DNA of 50,103 bases from Deltaproteobacteria bacterium UBA4427. GTDB lineage: Bacteria; Myxococcota_A; UBA9160; UBA4427. The notes beneath the pieces are model-generated. The model had not been told where the DNA came from and did not search any database. It saw nothing but the letters and a program-made list of their open reading frames with translations. The position numbers and the translations under genes are program-made. Every line of letters begins with the position of its first letter. The first letter of the stretch is position 1. The DNA lies in assembly GCA_002390675.1 (NCBI GenBank), contig DGPZ01000085.1, positions 15,324-65,426 of the forward strand, given 5' to 3'. Shown here piece by piece: positions 26,997-35,768 of the stretch.

Positions 26997-27087
26997 GAAA
27001 TTTCCTCTTTGGTTGAGTGAATCTTTACGTGAACGGGGCGCGCATGCGAGGCTTCCGCACGTTAGAATGAATTGAGGAGGCTAGGCC

Positions 27088-28275
27088 ATGATCCTCGACA
27101 TATTTTCCGAACTCCAGCGTGCGATTCCAAAAGACCAGGTCGGCGACGCCGACTTCGAGGGGCGTGTTCTCCGGGATGCCATAGAGCAAGCCAAGCTTGC
27201 TGATGAGCTGGGCTTCGGCTGTTGGTGGACTGTTGAGCATCACGGAGCTAAGGAGTTTTCGTACAGCTCTTCGCCCGAAATGATGCTCGCCGTTCTCTCT
27301 CAGCACACGGAGCGAATCCATCTCGGCCATTCCGGCGTGCTCGCGCCTTTCGCGATCAATCATCCGATTCGTATTGCTGAGCGAGCGGCCTTCCTTGATC
27401 AGGTGAGCGGGGGGCGTTTGGAGCTTGGTCTAGCACGCTCCGGAGGGACCGAATGGGAAACCTTCGAGGTCGATCCGGATTCCTCTCGTGAGCAACTTCG
27501 CGAAGCGATGCAGATGATTCCGGCGATGTGGACTCAGGACGAATTCGAATGGGATAGTGAGTTCGCCACGATCCCTAAGCGCAATGTTGTGCCTAAGCCG
27601 GTTCAATCCCCCCACCCGCCGCTCTGGCAGACGTCGACTTCTCCTGAGTCTTTTTACATGGCGGGATCGATGGGAGTCGGAGTATTAGGCACGACCTTAG
27701 TTTCTCCCCTTTCGACACTGGCCACCTTGCTTTCGGAATACGATCGCGGGCTCGCGGAGGCCAACCCGGTCGGCAGTTTCGTGAACGCCCAGCGATCCGT
27801 ATTCACCTTCATGCACTGCGCCGAGACTCGGGAGGACGCGATCTCGTCTGGCGCCGCCGAGGCGATTCTTTGGTTCATCAACGCCGCGCCGGCTGTGTTT
27901 CACGTTCCGCGAAACACTTGGATTGATGCGATTCGTGGAGATCTAAAGGACTCCGCTCCTTCGAGTGACACGGCACTCGCCGCTCCGGAGGTCTACGACG
28001 ATTTGGATCTCAACGATCCAGTTCCAGTCATCGCCTTGCTGAATCGCCAGTTGGCGGGTGAGCAGCTTGACCCCGTTGAAGTCTTCGAGGTGATGGAAGC
28101 AATCGAGTCGGTGATCATTGGCGACCCTGACGCGTGCGAGAAGAAACTTCGTGGATACGCCGACGTTGGGTGCGACCGCTTGATGTGTTTGATGCAGATG
28201 GGGGGCGTCTCGCAGGAGTCTGTCCTAAAGAGCATCCAGTTGACGGGAGAACTACTGATCCCGAGGCTTTTGTAG
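27088..28275 (+). CDS. Luciferase-like flavin-dependent monooxygenase (LLM class)
   Basis: This 395-residue protein is close to the bacterial-luciferase-like monooxygenases that use reduced FMN or F420. The conserved EHHG occurs in WWTVEHHGAKEF near residue 53. SGGRLELGLARSGGTEWE marks the barrel strand with the flavin phosphate site, and VVPKPVQSPHPPLWQ precedes the C-terminal half. GAGGAGG at a seven-base spacing supports the ATG at 27088. The acyl-CoA thioesterase gene follows on the same strand after 69 bases. At 395 residues it is longer than the family average, through its C-terminal extension. Long-chain aldehyde, alkane or ketone oxidation are all precedented for this class. Confidence 0.9.
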   Translation: MILDIFSELQRAIPKDQVGDADFEGRVLRDAIEQAKLADELGFGCWWTVEHHGAKEFSYSSSPEMMLAVLSQHTERIHLGHSGVLAPFAINHPIRIAERAAFLDQVSGGRLELGLARSGGTEWETFEVDPDSSREQLREAMQMIPAMWTQDEFEWDSEFATIPKRNVVPKPVQSPHPPLWQTSTSPESFYMAGSMGVGVLGTTLVSPLSTLATLLSEYDRGLAEANPVGSFVNAQRSVFTFMHCAETREDAISSGAAEAILWFINAAPAVFHVPRNTWIDAIRGDLKDSAPSSDTALAAPEVYDDLDLNDPVPVIALLNRQLAGEQLDPVEVFEVMEAIESVIIGDPDACEKKLRGYADVGCDRLMCLMQMGGVSQESVLKSIQLTGELLIPRLL

Positions 28276-28344
28276 CGACTCGGCCAGACTCGCGTTCAAC
28301 GTGGAAGCATCGCGCAGGCGGCACGCTCGCTATAGTGCCTCGCT

Positions 28345-29163
28345 ATGCCATACGACGTCACCGACTTTGCCACGCTGATGAACCTCGAATCCCACGGACC
28401 CGACGTCTACGTAGGGGTGGGGCCCTCCTATCCTTGGGGTGGGCTCTACGGTGGACAGATCGTCGCACAGGCGCTGCGCGCGGCTTATGAGACGGTCGAG
28501 CCCGATCGGCATGTTCATTCCCTGCACGCCTATTTTATTCGCGGTGGCGATTCGAATGAGCCAATTCGTTTCGAGGTGGATCGAATTCGAAATGGGCGCT
28601 CGTTTGTGACTCGCCGGGTGGTCGCGCGTCAATCAAGCGGCCCGATTCTGAATTTGTCTGCATCGTTTCAGGTGCGTGAAGATGCGGTCGATGTCCAGGA
28701 GCGGATGATGACGGAGGATCTACCGTCGCCTGCGGATCTTAAGGCGGACGATTGGGGGCCGATTTTGCAGAGGCGCCCGATGCGGCCAGAAACACGACCG
28801 GCGCGGGCGAAGAGCTGGCTTCGGGTGACGCCGCCCTTGAGCGATGACCCCGTCTTGCAGGCTTGTGCGCTCGCTTATTCGTCTGATGATTATCCCACGG
28901 AAGCGGCGAGCTACTCGCATCCGAAGCGGCTCAACCCGAGCGACGATCCAGGAGAGTACGACCGCACCTTTGTCGGCGCGAGTCTCGATCACGCGATCTG
29001 GTTCCATCGTCCCGGTCGCTTCGACGATTGGGTGCTGCATGATTTTCGCGGACACGGTCTGACGGGAGCACGTGGCCTCGCGATCGGCGAAGTCTTCTCG
29101 CAAACGGGAGTCCACCTGGCGACGATTGCTCAGGAGATTCTATTGCGAGAGAAGACGCGCTAG
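28345..29163 (+). CDS. tesB: Acyl-CoA thioesterase II (TesB-like)
   Basis: This 272-residue double-hotdog enzyme hydrolyses acyl-CoA to free acid and CoA in the cytoplasm. Recognisable TesB blocks are VFGGQ-equivalent LYGGQIVAQALRAA near the N-terminus, HSLHAYFIRGGDSNEPI, and the second-domain SLDHAIWFHRPGRFDDW, whose Asp aligns with the catalytic Asp of TesB. The ending GLAIGEVFSQTGVHLATIAQ is also typical. The length is close to E. coli TesB (286). It sits between two luciferase-like genes on the same strand. It may rescue CoA from dead-end acyl-CoAs made by the ligases encoded at 31.8 and 48.1 kb. Confidence 0.93.
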   Translation: MPYDVTDFATLMNLESHGPDVYVGVGPSYPWGGLYGGQIVAQALRAAYETVEPDRHVHSLHAYFIRGGDSNEPIRFEVDRIRNGRSFVTRRVVARQSSGPILNLSASFQVREDAVDVQERMMTEDLPSPADLKADDWGPILQRRPMRPETRPARAKSWLRVTPPLSDDPVLQACALAYSSDDYPTEAASYSHPKRLNPSDDPGEYDRTFVGASLDHAIWFHRPGRFDDWVLHDFRGHGLTGARGLAIGEVFSQTGVHLATIAQEILLREKTR

Positions 29164-29340
29164 GCGTCCATCGCGCGAAAGAAGTCGCGTTGCTTCGGAG
29201 TCATCCGTCGTTACGATGCCATAGCCAATTAAGAGCAATCCGAAGCGGGTTCAATCTCGCGCAGTCGCGAAGATGTGAGAGAATCTGACGAATACGTCGC
29301 TTTCATTCGACTCGCGGACAGCGCTCTTGATATTCAAACG

Positions 29341-29358
29341 GCCGTGTTCGGACACGGC
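29341..29358. promoter_or_regulatory. Perfect hairpin upstream of the second luciferase-like gene
   Basis: GCCGTGT-TCGG-ACACGGC gives a seven-pair perfect inverted repeat 25 bases before the ATG at 29384. There is no T-run, so it is not a terminator. It lies at the likely leader or operator position of the next gene. A looser pair, GCTTCGGA at 29192-29199 and TCCGAAGC at 29239-29246, lies further upstream in the same 220-base gap. Function is unknown. Confidence 0.35.
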
Positions 29359-29383
29359 GATCCGGGCTGCTAGCGTGGGTGCC

Positions 29384-30334
29384 ATGCCACTCGCTCATCA
29401 TCAGATATCTCTCCGTATTTACCCGCACTCTGGCACGGCACCGAAAATACTTGCCGGGTGTGTCGCGCAAGCACGACTGGCTGAAGCCGCGGGCTGGGAT
29501 GGTGTTATGACGAGTGAGCATCACGGCGGCTTCCCCGCATATCTGCCGAATCCGCTCCAGGTCGCCGGCTGGCTATTGGAAGAAACCGACCGGATCTGGG
29601 CTGCGCCGTGCCCCTTGCTGCTTCCGCTCTATCACTGGAGTCATGTAGCGGAACAACTGGCTTGGCTATCTGCGCGGTTCCCGGGCCGGGTCGGAGCTGG
29701 CTTTGCTATTGGGGGGCTCGAACAAGATTTCGAGATGGCGGATTGCGAATTTTCTGACCGCCTAGCACGATTTAAAGAATCGCTTCCAAAGATTACTGCA
29801 GCGCTGCGTGGTGACGCTGCGGAGCCATTCGTGCTGGATCCAGCGCTAGCGGCATGTGCGTCGCATCCGGTTCCTATGGTGAGTGCCGCACAGAGTCCGG
29901 GGGCGGTCCGTCGCGCGGCCCACGTGGGAATCGGCGTTCTATTCGACTCGATGCAGACCCTTGCCCGGATGCGCGAGCTGACGGATGTATATGCTGAGAA
30001 TGGTGGGTCGGGAGCTCGAATCGCGATTCGGAGAGTCTGGCTCGGTCCTCCCCCGAATGCGGCGGTAGAGGACCAGATGGACTTCTATCGAAGTTATGCG
30101 CCGGATGCGGCGCAGCGACACTGGGGCGATGGCCAGGAACTCATCACAGGCATGACGGCTGAAGAGGTGGCAGAGCGTTTGTTGAAAGTCGCGCAAGAAG
30201 GTGGTGCAAACGCCTTCAACTTGCGTGTACATCTAAAGGATGTGCCCCAGGAGAAGGTCGATGAACAGATTGAGCGAATCGGTCATGAGGTGATTCCCAT
30301 ACTGCGCCCGGCACTCGAGAGTCTCGCGCGTTAG
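29384..30334 (+). CDS. Luciferase-like flavin-dependent oxidoreductase (LLM class)
   Basis: This 316-residue TIM-barrel protein is a second, shorter relative of the enzyme at 27088. It carries MTSEHHGGFPAYLPNPLQVA with the family's EHHG, and PGRVGAGFAIGGLEQDFE at the phosphate-binding strand. The proposed start is the ATG at 29384 because the residues after it align with the first barrel strand. The ribosome-binding signal is weak (GGGTG). An open extension of 19 codons upstream would run through the hairpin at 29341 and is less likely. Its end overlaps by four bases the end of the convergent tandem thioredoxin-fold gene. FMN or F420 use cannot be told from sequence. Confidence 0.85.
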   Translation: MPLAHHQISLRIYPHSGTAPKILAGCVAQARLAEAAGWDGVMTSEHHGGFPAYLPNPLQVAGWLLEETDRIWAAPCPLLLPLYHWSHVAEQLAWLSARFPGRVGAGFAIGGLEQDFEMADCEFSDRLARFKESLPKITAALRGDAAEPFVLDPALAACASHPVPMVSAAQSPGAVRRAAHVGIGVLFDSMQTLARMRELTDVYAENGGSGARIAIRRVWLGPPPNAAVEDQMDFYRSYAPDAAQRHWGDGQELITGMTAEEVAERLLKVAQEGGANAFNLRVHLKDVPQEKVDEQIERIGHEVIPILRPALESLAR

Positions 30335-31725
30335 GCGAGTCGCCTTTTGATCTCCGCGGCCACGAGCCAGAGTCGGTCCTGGCCCCAGACGCAGAGGTCA
30401 GGTTCTCCGTCGGAGCCGCTGAGGCGATAACTAGGAACGCCCCAGGCCCCAAGCTCCTCGTACATAGTCTGCCGATTCGCTTCGAGTTCATCTCGCCACT
30501 CTTCTCGATCTAGGAAGGGCGCGGCCTCTTGCCAGTCGAGGCCTGCCCGCTCAACCACGAAACGAAGCCCTTCGTCGGTTCCGGTGCTGCGTCCTTCGGC
30601 GAAGGCTGCCGACAAAAATGAGGAGAGGTACTGCGCTCCGCGACCCTGATCGCGAGCGAAGGGCCATAGCGAGAATCCCCGCAGAACCGGGCTCCCGATC
30701 GGGTCGTGCATGTTTCCAAAGGGAGCGCCAATATGCTTCGCTTCGCGAAGTGTGTCCGTCATGATATAGATGCCCTTGGCGCCGGGTGCTGGGACGCCGC
30801 GCATAACCATGGGCATGACCGGGGAGAGTTCGAGCGGAATATTGACCGACTCCGCTAGTCCCACCGTCCGGTCAAAAATCATGGCGGTATAGGGCGATCG
30901 CAGAGAGGGGAACATTTCGAGCCGAAGGCGCGCGTCGTTCTGATTCTCACCCGCATCAAGCGGCGGACGATCGAACCGAATCGCCTTCTTCTTACCCGCA
31001 GAAGATGCGCCGAGCTCAATTAGCCGGCGCTCGAGATGGTGAAGCCGATCGACGCCCCAGAACCATTCTCCCGCGTAGGAGAACATCGCGCCAGAATAAT
31101 GCCGTCGTTTCGCACGCGTCCGGCTGCCTGCCTCAAGCGCTTCACGGACGGTTGCGGCATCTGCACTCGGGACTCGTTCGGAGAGTTTTTCGAGGGCTTC
31201 GAGGTCCCCCGCCCAGAGGGCTCGACCGGCTTCGAGTCCGACCTCGATGAATCGTGAATCGGATCGGAGGAGTGTCAATAACGCTTCAACGCGACCGACG
31301 AGCTCTGCGTTCGGCCGGTTGGCTCCCTTTGGAAATGAAAGCCCGTAGTGGGGGGCGATCATGGCACAATCACGTCGCGCATACTCAGCGAGCATTTCGG
31401 GCTCAGGTGCGAAAAGCTTGTCCGCTTGACCGACAAGATGGAAACGGAAAACGACGTCGTATCGCTCGCGAAGTTCGGCGACGGCTTGCAGGGCGAGTTC
31501 GCTGTACGCGTCGTCTACCTGATGAAAGAAGTCGACGACGTGAGGACCGCCACGCAATCGTCGAAGGACCTCACGTCCTTGCCGGGCAGTATTAAGAGCC
31601 GCAAAGGCAACTCGCATAACGCGCCGCTGGATACGTCGGCTTCTCTCGGAGCTGTCCTGAATACTTGCGAAGCCCGGTTGGGGAGAGTCGTCGCTCCGCG
31701 TGCTGCCTTCGCTCATTTCATTCAT
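30331..31725 (-). CDS. Tandem DsbA/HCCA-isomerase-like thioredoxin-fold protein
   Basis: This 464-residue protein contains two copies of the thioredoxin-like fold with helical insertion found in 2-hydroxychromene-2-carboxylate isomerases and DsbA. Copy one starts near residue 60 (HVVDFFHQVDDAYSELALQA). Copy two starts near residue 260 (LRLEMFPSLRSPYTAMIFD) and runs on to KHIGAPFGNMHDPIGSP and a typical C-terminal GAWGVPSYRLSG. Neither copy has a CxxC, which argues against a disulfide role and for a glutathione-linked isomerase or transferase. Kappa-class GST/HCCA isomerases are usually about 200 residues and single-domain. The ATG at 31716 has AAGGA at a better spacing than the one at 31725. 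It is a single gene in its unit. Confidence 0.82.
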   Translation of the reverse strand: MNEMSEGSTRSDDSPQPGFASIQDSSERSRRIQRRVMRVAFAALNTARQGREVLRRLRGGPHVVDFFHQVDDAYSELALQAVAELRERYDVVFRFHLVGQADKLFAPEPEMLAEYARRDCAMIAPHYGLSFPKGANRPNAELVGRVEALLTLLRSDSRFIEVGLEAGRALWAGDLEALEKLSERVPSADAATVREALEAGSRTRAKRRHYSGAMFSYAGEWFWGVDRLHHLERRLIELGASSAGKKKAIRFDRPPLDAGENQNDARLRLEMFPSLRSPYTAMIFDRTVGLAESVNIPLELSPVMPMVMRGVPAPGAKGIYIMTDTLREAKHIGAPFGNMHDPIGSPVLRGFSLWPFARDQGRGAQYLSSFLSAAFAEGRSTGTDEGLRFVVERAGLDWQEAAPFLDREEWRDELEANRQTMYEELGAWGVPSYRLSGSDGEPDLCVWGQDRLWLVAAEIKRRLA

Positions 31726-31810
31726 CCTTCACTTGGATATCCCAAATGCGGTACCTGCTTTTACACGTCGCGTATGAGCGCTTGGCAGTAGAGCAGTCGG
31801 CCTAGTGCGA

Positions 31811-33493
31811 CTATTCCTCGACGAAGGTGTTCTCGCCTAACCCCTCGAGAACGTGCTTCATGACTTTACCGGTTGCGTTGCGGGGCAAAGGCTCGTCTCG
31901 GATTTCGATGATCTCGGGAACTTTGAAATAGGCGAGGCTTTCGGCGCAGAAATCGCGGATCGCCCCCTCTGTGGGTTCGGCGCCTTTGTTTGGCACGATC
32001 ACCGCCTTGACTTTTTGCCCGAGCTCTCGGTCGTCGACCCCGTGTACTGCGACTTCAGCGACATCGGGATGTAGTTCGATACGGTTCTCGATTTCTGCGG
32101 GGTAAATGTTTTCACCGCCGCGGATAATCATGTCGCGCATACGAGATTCGATGTGGAGCCGGCCTTCGATGAGTTGCCCTAAATCGCCCGTATCGACCCA
32201 TCTTCCGGGAAGGAAATTTTCGGCGTTGGCCTTCGGGTTATTCAGGTACTCGAGCATGATGAGAGGGCTGCGAACGCATACTCGGCCGGGCGTGCCCTCT
32301 CCAAGGTCACACCCCTCTTCATCCACGATCTTAATCTGCACCGTAGGCAGTGGCGGCCCGACGCAGTTTTCTGCGTCCCGGAGCATGTCATTAGGCGCGT
32401 AGCTGACGAGGCCGCCGGTTTCGCTCGAGCCATAGCCCGAGCCGACAGAGCCCCCTAGATGTGGGAACTTTTCGGCGATCGTGCGCAGGAGCTCGGGTGT
32501 AGATGCGGAGCCGCCAACGCCGACATTTGAGAAGCTGCTCGTGTCGATCTTCTTCATGTCTGGATGGTCGAGGAGTCGGAATACGTGAGTCGTTGCGCCG
32601 CTCCAAGCCGTGATGCCTTCGTCCACGGATAGCTGGATGATCTTCGCGGGATCGAAGCGGCCCATGGGCCAAACAGTCTTTGCGCCGGCTGCGAGCATAG
32701 ACGTGGTGCTGCCCATCGAACCCGATAGATGGAAGAGCGGGAAGGGTGCGAGCGTTGCGCCTTGCTTTCCGGATGTCGGTTCGGACATTGCGCGTCGCGC
32801 GCCAATGAAGAACGTGGACATAGTAAAGGCGACCAGGGTTCGGTGACTAACGAGTGCGCCCTTGGGACGTCCAGTAGTACCGGACGTGAAGAGCAGCAGG
32901 CACGGATCGTCTTCGTCGATAGGTGTGTCAGGGAGATTGCAGCCGGGGGAGTGGGCGATGAGTTCGTCGAAGTCCGTTTCGAAGGTGACGACCTTAGCCC
33001 CTATTTCACCGTCGAGTTCGGCGAGGCGCTCACCGCGGCGCTGGTCGACTAATAAAAGTTTCGGATTCGAGAGGTCGAGCCCGTAGCGAATTTCGTCGCC
33101 GGCCCACCATCCGTTCATCGAAATCACGACTGCGCCAAGGGAGACCGTGGCCCAATAGCTCAGGATCCATTCAGGCGTATTGGCTGCGAGGATTGCGACG
33201 TGATCACCCTTCTGAATGTCGTAGCGCTCGCGGAAGGCGGCTGCGACGGAAGCTACGTCTGCGAGATGCTTCGCATAACTCCATCGACGGCCATCCGAGA
33301 AGACGATGTAGTCGTTGTCTCCATGGGCCGCCGACTGTTCCAGGAGTTCGCGTAGGGACCGAGCGCGATTCTTGTAAACCGACATCGTTTCGCCGAGGAC
33401 GGCCTCTTGCGTGATCTCAAAGGGACTGCCTGGGGAAAGTAGGCGAGCGGTCGCATCTTCGAAGGAGAGCAGGGTGGGGGCGTCAGCGGACAT
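31811..33493 (-). CDS. Acyl-CoA synthetase, AMP-binding (FadD/FadD3-like)
   Basis: This 560-residue adenylate-forming enzyme activates a carboxylic acid to its CoA thioester in two ATP-dependent steps. The P-loop-like LLFTSGTTGRPKGAL, the YGSSETGG motif, WVDTGDLG and the hinge-proximal RDMIIRGGENIYPAEIE are all present. The catalytic Lys lies in PRNATGKVMKHVL near the C-terminus. AGGAG lies ten bases before the ATG. The P450 gene upstream ends 66 bases away and is on the same strand, with the SnoaL/PPOX operon further upstream. The acid could be fatty, steroidal or terpenoid; the sequence does not decide. Confidence 0.95.
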   Translation of the reverse strand: MSADAPTLLSFEDATARLLSPGSPFEITQEAVLGETMSVYKNRARSLRELLEQSAAHGDNDYIVFSDGRRWSYAKHLADVASVAAAFRERYDIQKGDHVAILAANTPEWILSYWATVSLGAVVISMNGWWAGDEIRYGLDLSNPKLLLVDQRRGERLAELDGEIGAKVVTFETDFDELIAHSPGCNLPDTPIDEDDPCLLLFTSGTTGRPKGALVSHRTLVAFTMSTFFIGARRAMSEPTSGKQGATLAPFPLFHLSGSMGSTTSMLAAGAKTVWPMGRFDPAKIIQLSVDEGITAWSGATTHVFRLLDHPDMKKIDTSSFSNVGVGGSASTPELLRTIAEKFPHLGGSVGSGYGSSETGGLVSYAPNDMLRDAENCVGPPLPTVQIKIVDEEGCDLGEGTPGRVCVRSPLIMLEYLNNPKANAENFLPGRWVDTGDLGQLIEGRLHIESRMRDMIIRGGENIYPAEIENRIELHPDVAEVAVHGVDDRELGQKVKAVIVPNKGAEPTEGAIRDFCAESLAYFKVPEIIEIRDEPLPRNATGKVMKHVLEGLGENTFVEE

Positions 33494-33559
33494 GAAACAC
33501 GGGCTCCTGGATAGGCATAATTGATCCAGGGAGGCGGGTCGCCTCCCCGGAGACGAAGT

Positions 33560-34780
33560 CTAGTAGGGCTCGAAGTCTATGGGTAGAGACGCAAATCCCT
33601 GTACGTATTCAGTGTAGAGACGCGTGGAGGCTTCGAGGTCGACCTCATACTCAGGCATCGCACCGAGGATCTCCTCAAGCGCCACCCGAGCTTCGAGCCT
33701 CGCCACGTGGCGTCCGAGGCAGGCATGGGTGCCGTGACCGAACCCCACAGTCCGCGGCGCCTTGCGGTCAATGTTCCATCGGTCGGCGTCAGGGAACTCG
33801 GCTTCGTCGCGGCTCGCGCTCGTGTAGAGCAGAAGAATGGGCTGTCCCGCGCGAATCTTTTGTTCACGAATATTAGTGTCGCACCTCGCGACGCGAGCCA
33901 TGAACTGAGTGGGCATATCGAAACGGATCGTCTCCATAAATGCGTCGAGCATACGTGCCGAGTCGCCAAGGACTCCGCGTCGCGCAATGGGGTGTTCCCA
34001 AAGACGGTGAAGCGTTGCCCCGAGCATCTTGGGGAGTGTCTCCGTTCCGGCGACAATCAGTTCCTTCATGAGCGAAGCGACTTTGTCGTCAGACATGAAT
34101 GCGCCAGCCCGAGGCGACCCAGTCGCGTCGTCCAGTTCTGCTGCGAGGTATCGGCCCAGTACATCATCCCGAACATCGCCGTGTGCACGGCGTGTCTTGA
34201 TGAGGTCGAGGCAGTAGGCGTCGAGATTGGCGAAGCCGTCGAGGCCCGCTTGGGTAATGCCTAGTTCTCCCGGCTCGCGATGGAAGACGGCATCCACCCA
34301 ACCTCGCAGCATCTCGGTATCGGATGCGGGGAAGTCGAGGATCCGACATACGGCGCCGGCAGAGAGGTGGCTGCCGAGATCTTTAATGACGTCAAATCGC
34401 CCGACGTCTCGCACTGTGTCGAGGCGGTCACGAACAATTTTTCGAAAATCGTCTTCGAACTGACGAACGAAGCCCGGTCCGAATCGCTGACTAACGAGCG
34501 CGCGATGTGCGGTATGACGCGGCGGGTCCATCATGTCGAGGGCGGGGAACACCTCGAGGACTTTCTGCAAGAGGTGCCCGGCCGTCGTTCCCTGCTCTGC
34601 CGTGTAGAGATCAGGGGACTGGCAGGCGTCCCAGACGTCTTCGAAAGTAGAGAGCGCCCAGCAGTCGAACTCGGAAACGTAGTGAACCGGACTTTCCGCG
34701 CGGAGTCGTGTGTAGATCGGATAGGGGTCTTCGAAGATTGCATCATCGAATGGACTGTAGTGGAGGGGAGCAAGGGGCAT
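33560..34780 (-). CDS. Cytochrome P450 (second of three)
   Basis: This 406-residue soluble P450 has the haem-thiolate loop GFGHGTHACLGRHVARLEA, the K-helix motif ETIR and the canonical I-helix AGTETLPK with an acid-alcohol pair. The ATG at 34780 has GGAG at six bases; the TTG 12 bases upstream in the same frame is less likely. It is transcribed with the acyl-CoA synthetase gene that follows by 66 bases. A weak terminator lies upstream, between it and the SnoaL gene. The P450-plus-CoA-ligase pairing is seen in catabolic routes that oxidise a terminal carbon to an acid and then activate it, but that is inference here. Confidence 0.95.
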   Translation of the reverse strand: MPLAPLHYSPFDDAIFEDPYPIYTRLRAESPVHYVSEFDCWALSTFEDVWDACQSPDLYTAEQGTTAGHLLQKVLEVFPALDMMDPPRHTAHRALVSQRFGPGFVRQFEDDFRKIVRDRLDTVRDVGRFDVIKDLGSHLSAGAVCRILDFPASDTEMLRGWVDAVFHREPGELGITQAGLDGFANLDAYCLDLIKTRRAHGDVRDDVLGRYLAAELDDATGSPRAGAFMSDDKVASLMKELIVAGTETLPKMLGATLHRLWEHPIARRGVLGDSARMLDAFMETIRFDMPTQFMARVARCDTNIREQKIRAGQPILLLYTSASRDEAEFPDADRWNIDRKAPRTVGFGHGTHACLGRHVARLEARVALEEILGAMPEYEVDLEASTRLYTEYVQGFASLPIDFEPY

Positions 34781-34840
34781 CTGGGGCTCCAATTGAGTAT
34801 GCGAAACATACTTGCGTGAACGGGGCGCAAAAAAGAGCGC

Positions 34841-34872
34841 AAAAAAAAGCGCAAGAAGAAGCGAGCCCTTGC
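34841..34872 (-). terminator. Possible weak intrinsic terminator after the SnoaL/PPOX operon
   Basis: Read on the minus strand, a short five-pair stem (GCAAG against CTTGC) with a long loop is followed by GC and eight T residues (complement of 34841-34848). It is 9 bases past the end of the SnoaL-like gene. The stem is weak, so termination may be partial and allow read-through into the P450 gene. Confidence 0.33.
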
Positions 34873-34881
34873 CGGCCTAAC

Positions 34882-35310
34882 TCAGCCTGGGCCGAGGAGC
34901 GAACGATCTCCTTGGTCCATGATGGCGCGGGCATGGCGATGGCGGCTTAGCCAGCCGTTGCCGTTCCGCACAAGTTGGTCCGCGTACTCGATCCAGGTTT
35001 CGTAGGTTTTGCCCTGGTGCTCGTCTTTGCCCATATGCATGACGCGGCAATAGTGACGACTGCTTGCCGTGTCCCCGTCAAGCTCGATTCGGTAATTCCC
35101 AAGTAGATGCTGGCTTGGTCCGCACCCATCGAGATAGCTGCGGATGGACGTCGTTACCTCGGCAAGACCTTGTTGCCTCCATTCACCCCAGTCGACTTCG
35201 GCGTCCGCAGTAAAGACTTCCGCAAGCTTTGGCCAGTTCCGGGTGTCGAGGCACTCAGCATAACAGTCGAGGGTGGCGATGATGGCGAAACGGTCGTCGG
35301 CGGCACTCAT
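34882..35310 (-). CDS. SnoaL-like/NTF2-fold protein
   Basis: This 142-residue protein is a small alpha+beta barrel of the NTF2-like group. Its opening AIIATLDCYAECLDTRNWPKLAEVF and the D-A-E-V-D-W strand are typical of SnoaL_4-type proteins found in polycyclic-compound degraders. Its start overlaps the stop of the PPOX gene by four bases (ATGA), making it the last gene of a three-gene operon. Members may act as dehydratases or isomerases, or bind hydrophobic ligands. It is shorter than the SnoaL-like protein at 13248 and only distantly similar. Confidence 0.82.
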   Translation of the reverse strand: MSAADDRFAIIATLDCYAECLDTRNWPKLAEVFTADAEVDWGEWRQQGLAEVTTSIRSYLDGCGPSQHLLGNYRIELDGDTASSRHYCRVMHMGKDEHQGKTYETWIEYADQLVRNGNGWLSRHRHARAIMDQGDRSLLGPG

Positions 35311-35768
35311 GGTGTCTCGTCTCCGGTCGGGCGGGTGAATCGACCGCCGTAAAGAAGGGGGCTTGAGGATTGGTGCGGGTGGATTCGTACGATGATGCGG
35401 TCGACGTCGGGCGGGTCGAGGTCGGGCGGCGCTTCTTGTCCACCGGAGGTCTCTCGGAATTGATGACGCAAGAAGCTGCGGTCGGGATCGTTTTCAATCG
35501 TGGCGTGGCCGCGAAGTTCGACATAACGCGTGGGATCGGCTTGATGGACGACGCAGAATGTAACGGTCGGATTCGCGACTAGGTTGTCATGTTTGATGCG
35601 GTTCTTAAGCGTTGATATCCGAACACAGTCGTCTTCGAAGACGTAACTCACGGGATTCGTAGAGATCAGCCCATCCTTCTTTCGGAGCGTGCTGATCAGG
35701 CCGTTGGCATTTGCCGCAAGGATTGCCTTGTGTGTCTCTGGAATTTCGATTTCTCGCGGGTCGCTCAT
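35307..35768 (-). CDS. PPOX-class (pyridoxamine oxidase fold) F420- or FMN-dependent protein
   Basis: This 153-residue split-barrel flavoprotein fits the PPOX-class F420-dependent group: AILAANANGLISTLRKKDG followed by strand and RISTLKNRIKHDNLVANP, then a conserved R-Y-V-E-L-R-G-H-A strand. Such proteins reduce a substrate with F420H2 or bind FMN or haem. It overlaps the genes on both sides by four bases, so all three products should be made together. With the Ddn-like protein at 41781 and the luciferase-like proteins it adds to the deazaflavin theme of the window. Confidence 0.85.
   Translation of the reverse strand: MSDPREIEIPETHKAILAANANGLISTLRKKDGLISTNPVSYVFEDDCVRISTLKNRIKHDNLVANPTVTFCVVHQADPTRYVELRGHATIENDPDRSFLRHQFRETSGGQEAPPDLDPPDVDRIIVRIHPHQSSSPLLYGGRFTRPTGDETP

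Noticed and set aside
34829..34866. A-rich GCGC-spaced tract as a repeat or phase-variable element
   Set aside because: Irregular spacing; better explained as the T-rich end of a weak minus-strand terminator.
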